A stretch of DNA of 7,922 bases from Actinomycetota bacterium (GTDB lineage Bacteria > Actinomycetota > Actinomycetes > JACCUZ01): the NCBI GenBank assembly GCA_030841195.1, contig JAVEDA010000126.1, positions 1-7,922 on the forward strand. The letters run 5' to 3'. The position numbers and the translations under genes are program-made. The notes below the pieces were generated by a model. That model was given only the letters and a program-made list of their open reading frames with translations, had not been told where the DNA came from and ran no database searches. Shown here piece by piece: positions 6,206 through 7,922 of this stretch; the first letter of the stretch is position 1, and every line of letters starts with the position of its first letter.

Positions 6206-6774
6206 CGCCCGGTGGCTCGGGACAACGCCGCCGCGAAACCGAGGACCCGGTCGACGGCGTCCGCGCCCTCGGCCGCCTCGCTGACGCGCAGCGCGATGTC
6301 GTCGGCGGACGCGGTCCCGGTGTAGCCGTGGTCCGCGTCGCAGTCCGGGTCCGAGCAACCGGCCGGCTCGAGGTCGAGGCGGCTCACCGCGCCCCATCCG
6401 ATGGTGACGGTGACCTCCTGCGGGGGGACGCCGCCGCGGTAGCGCTCCGGGTCGGTGACCACCCGGTTGACCACGACTGAGCGCACCGACGACAGCGGGA
6501 CCGCCTCGGTGGCGGCGGTGACGAACGGCATCGGGGTCACCTCGTCGGCCGGGTGGTCGTCGGCGTGGCCGAGCACCAGCCGCCCGGTCGTGAGGACCAG
6601 GACGGTGATGTGCCGCCGTACCTCCTCGGAGTCGAAGGTCGTCTCCTGGTGCACCACGAACGCCTCGACGTCCTCACCGGCGACCGCAGCGTCGACGGCG
6701 TCCGCCACGAGCTCGGGGTAGTAGCCCGCGCGCTCGATGGCGGAACGCAGGCCGGCCAGTGCGGTGTCGGTCAT
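6202..6774 (-). CDS. DUF5998 family protein of unknown function
   Basis: This is a 190-residue soluble protein that I recognise as DUF5998, conserved in actinobacteria without an assigned function. Seen: a short N-terminal helix pair (LAGLRSAIERAGYYPELVADAVDAAV), then VVHQETTFDSEEVRRHITVLVLTTGRLVLGH at about 40-70 in pieces, a second beta-rich stretch AVPLSSVRSVVVNRVVTDPERY at 91-112, VTVTIGWG at 121-128, and a CSDPDCDADHGYTG segment at 140-153 with two Cys and a His. The C-terminus is helical. The start at 6774 is chosen because AAGGA lies 8 nt upstream; the in-frame ATG at 6783 directly abuts that same AAGGA and has no usable spacing. It begins 20 nt after the acyl-CoA synthetase stop and overlaps the phosphodiesterase start by 4 bp. 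Whether it binds a metal through the Cys/His segment is a guess. Confidence 0.85.
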   Translation of the reverse strand: MTDTALAGLRSAIERAGYYPELVADAVDAAVAGEDVEAFVVHQETTFDSEEVRRHITVLVLTTGRLVLGHADDHPADEVTPMPFVTAATEAVPLSSVRSVVVNRVVTDPERYRGGVPPQEVTVTIGWGAVSRLDLEPAGCSDPDCDADHGYTGTASADDIALRVSEAAEGADAVDRVLGFAAALSRATGR

Positions 6775-6794
6775 GCCGTCCATCCTTGCACCGG

Positions 6795-7922
6795 TCAGGC
6801 GCCCAGTGCGCGGGCGCCGCGCTCGGCCCGGGCCGCCGGACGGGCCAGCCGGCCGGTGGCGGCGAGCACCGCGGCACCGGACGGGGAGGCGACCACCGGG
6901 TTGAGCTCGAGCGCGGCCACCTCGGGCACGTCGTCGGCCAGCCGGGCCAGCCGGGCCAGCAGGTCCTCGAGCGCGGGCACGTCTACCGGGGTGCTGCCCC
7001 CGTGCCCGAGCAGCAGCGGCGCGGCCCGCACACCGCGGACCAGGGCGTCGAGGTCGGTGTCGGTGAGCGGCGGCACGCCGTAGGACCGGTCCCCCAGCAG
7101 GTCGGTGGCCACGCCCCCGAGGCCGAAGGACACGACCGGGCCGAACAGTGGGTCCTCGACCGTGGCCAGCCGGGTCGCCACCCCGGTGGGCGCCATCGCC
7201 TGCACGACGTAGCCGCCGGCCTGGTCGCCCAGCCGGGCGGCCATCGCCTCGAAGGCGCCCCGCATCTCCTCCGAGTCGTCGATGTCGAGCCGGACGCCGC
7301 CCAGCTCGCGGTGGTGGCGCAGGTGCGGCGCGGTGGCCTTCAGGGCGACCGGGTAGCCGAGCTCGCCGGCCGCCGCAAGGGCCTCGTCCGCAGTCGCTGC
7401 CGGCCGCACGTCCCACAGGTCGATGCCGTAGCAGCGGAGCAGGCGCTGGAGGTCGGTGTGCTCGAGGGCGATGTCATCGGGGGCATCGGGCCCGGCCAGC
7501 AGGTCCGCAACGAGGGCACGGGCTGCGCGGACGTCCAGCCCGGACGGCGACACCGTGTGGCCGGCCGGGGTGGCCCGCCAGGTCGCGTAGGCCGTCACGG
7601 CGGCCAGTGCGCGGACCGCGTCCTCGGGGGTGGAGTACGACGGCACCGACCCACGGCCGCCACCGGGGGCCCGCAGGACATCCGGCACGCCGGGCATGCC
7701 GAGGAACGTCGAGACCACGGTCTTGCTGACCCGCCGCGAGGCCGCGGCCAGCACCTCGGCCACCTCGGTGTCGCGGGTCCGCAGCGGCGGGATGAACAGG
7801 GCGACCACCGAGTCGACGCCCTCATCGGCGAAGACCGCGTCCAGGGCGATGCCGAACTCCGCGGCGTCGGCGTCGGGACCGAGCGCGTGGCTGCTCGTGA
7901 CCTGGAGGCCGGCCTCCTCGCA
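6795..7922 (-). CDS. NDP-forming acyl-CoA synthetase / protein acyltransferase-type protein, C-terminal part (5' end outside window)
   Basis: The frame is open to the window edge, so only the last 375 residues are visible. The first part (about 1-120, including ALGPDADAAEFGIALDAV, VVALFIPPL and SVPSYSTPEDAVRAL) matches the succinyl-CoA-ligase-like domains of ADP-forming acetyl-CoA synthetases. The second part is the ATP-grasp subunit: LQRLLRCYGIDLWD, then ELGYPVALKATAPHLRHHRELGG, GYVVQAMAPTGVATRLATVEDPLFGPVVSFGLGG in pieces, and the closing EVAALELNPVVA with the Glu and Asn typical of metal/ATP binding. Family knowledge: such proteins either make acyl-CoA with ATP or serve as the regulatory half of Pat-type lysine acetyltransferases. 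No GNAT domain follows the ATP-grasp domain here. A GNAT domain at the unseen N-terminus, as in Streptomyces PatA, remains possible. This is probably an upstream gene of the transcript running through DUF5998 to thymidine kinase. Confidence 0.87.
   Translation of the reverse strand, partial: CEEAGLQVTSSHALGPDADAAEFGIALDAVFADEGVDSVVALFIPPLRTRDTEVAEVLAAASRRVSKTVVSTFLGMPGVPDVLRAPGGGRGSVPSYSTPEDAVRALAAVTAYATWRATPAGHTVSPSGLDVRAARALVADLLAGPDAPDDIALEHTDLQRLLRCYGIDLWDVRPAATADEALAAAGELGYPVALKATAPHLRHHRELGGVRLDIDDSEEMRGAFEAMAARLGDQAGGYVVQAMAPTGVATRLATVEDPLFGPVVSFGLGGVATDLLGDRSYGVPPLTDTDLDALVRGVRAAPLLLGHGGSTPVDVPALEDLLARLARLADDVPEVAALELNPVVASPSGAAVLAATGRLARPAARAERGARALGA

Noticed and set aside
6781..6783. 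ATG at 6783 as the DUF5998 start
   Set aside because: The AAGGA ribosome site directly abuts this ATG, whereas it stands 8 nt from the ATG at 6774.
1..7922. Mobile element, CRISPR array, defence or biosynthetic system
   Set aside because: No transposase, integrase, toxin-antitoxin, repeat-spacer pattern or biosynthetic signature was found; composition is even and all genes look like core actinobacterial genes.

Overview
The window is ordinary chromosomal DNA from a high-GC actinobacterium. The base composition is strongly G+C-rich with GC-rich third positions, and GTG starts are frequent. It also carries an actinobacteria-specific cell-division gene (sepH, DUF3071), an actinobacterial ferrochelatase with a C-terminal cysteine cluster, and a DUF5998 gene. 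A Geodermatophilaceae/Frankia/Pseudonocardiales-type host is plausible, but the sequence alone does not settle the genus. No rRNA, tRNA, mobile element, CRISPR array or phage gene was seen.

Layout. (1) 43-1931, minus strand: hemH followed by an inositol-monophosphatase-family gene, the two overlapping by 4 bp (GTGA). (2) 1932-1994: a very short divergent control region. (3) 1995-3173, plus strand: an MFS transporter, probably translated from a leaderless GTG start, followed by a GC-rich hairpin. (4) 3328-4185, plus strand: sepH, a DNA-binding FtsZ regulator with both of its diagnostic ends intact. (5) 4186-4330: a convergent intergenic region with a perfect 24-bp palindrome. (6) 4331-7922, minus strand: a compact four-gene run, in transcription order an NDP-forming acyl-CoA synthetase (5' end outside the window), DUF5998, an alkaline-phosphatase-superfamily phosphodiesterase, and thymidine kinase. 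Its junctions are 20 nt, a GTGA overlap and 33 nt.

The gene content is housekeeping: haem synthesis, inositol or sugar-phosphate dephosphorylation, thymidine salvage, acyl-CoA metabolism or protein acylation, and septation. I found no convincing undescribed multi-gene system. The points most worth a second look are the palindrome at 4208-4231, the uncharacterised DUF5998/phosphodiesterase pair with its coupled start, the leaderless promoter of the transporter, and a 7-codon tandem duplication in the SepH linker. Nearly all other long open frames are antisense shadows typical of high-GC DNA.
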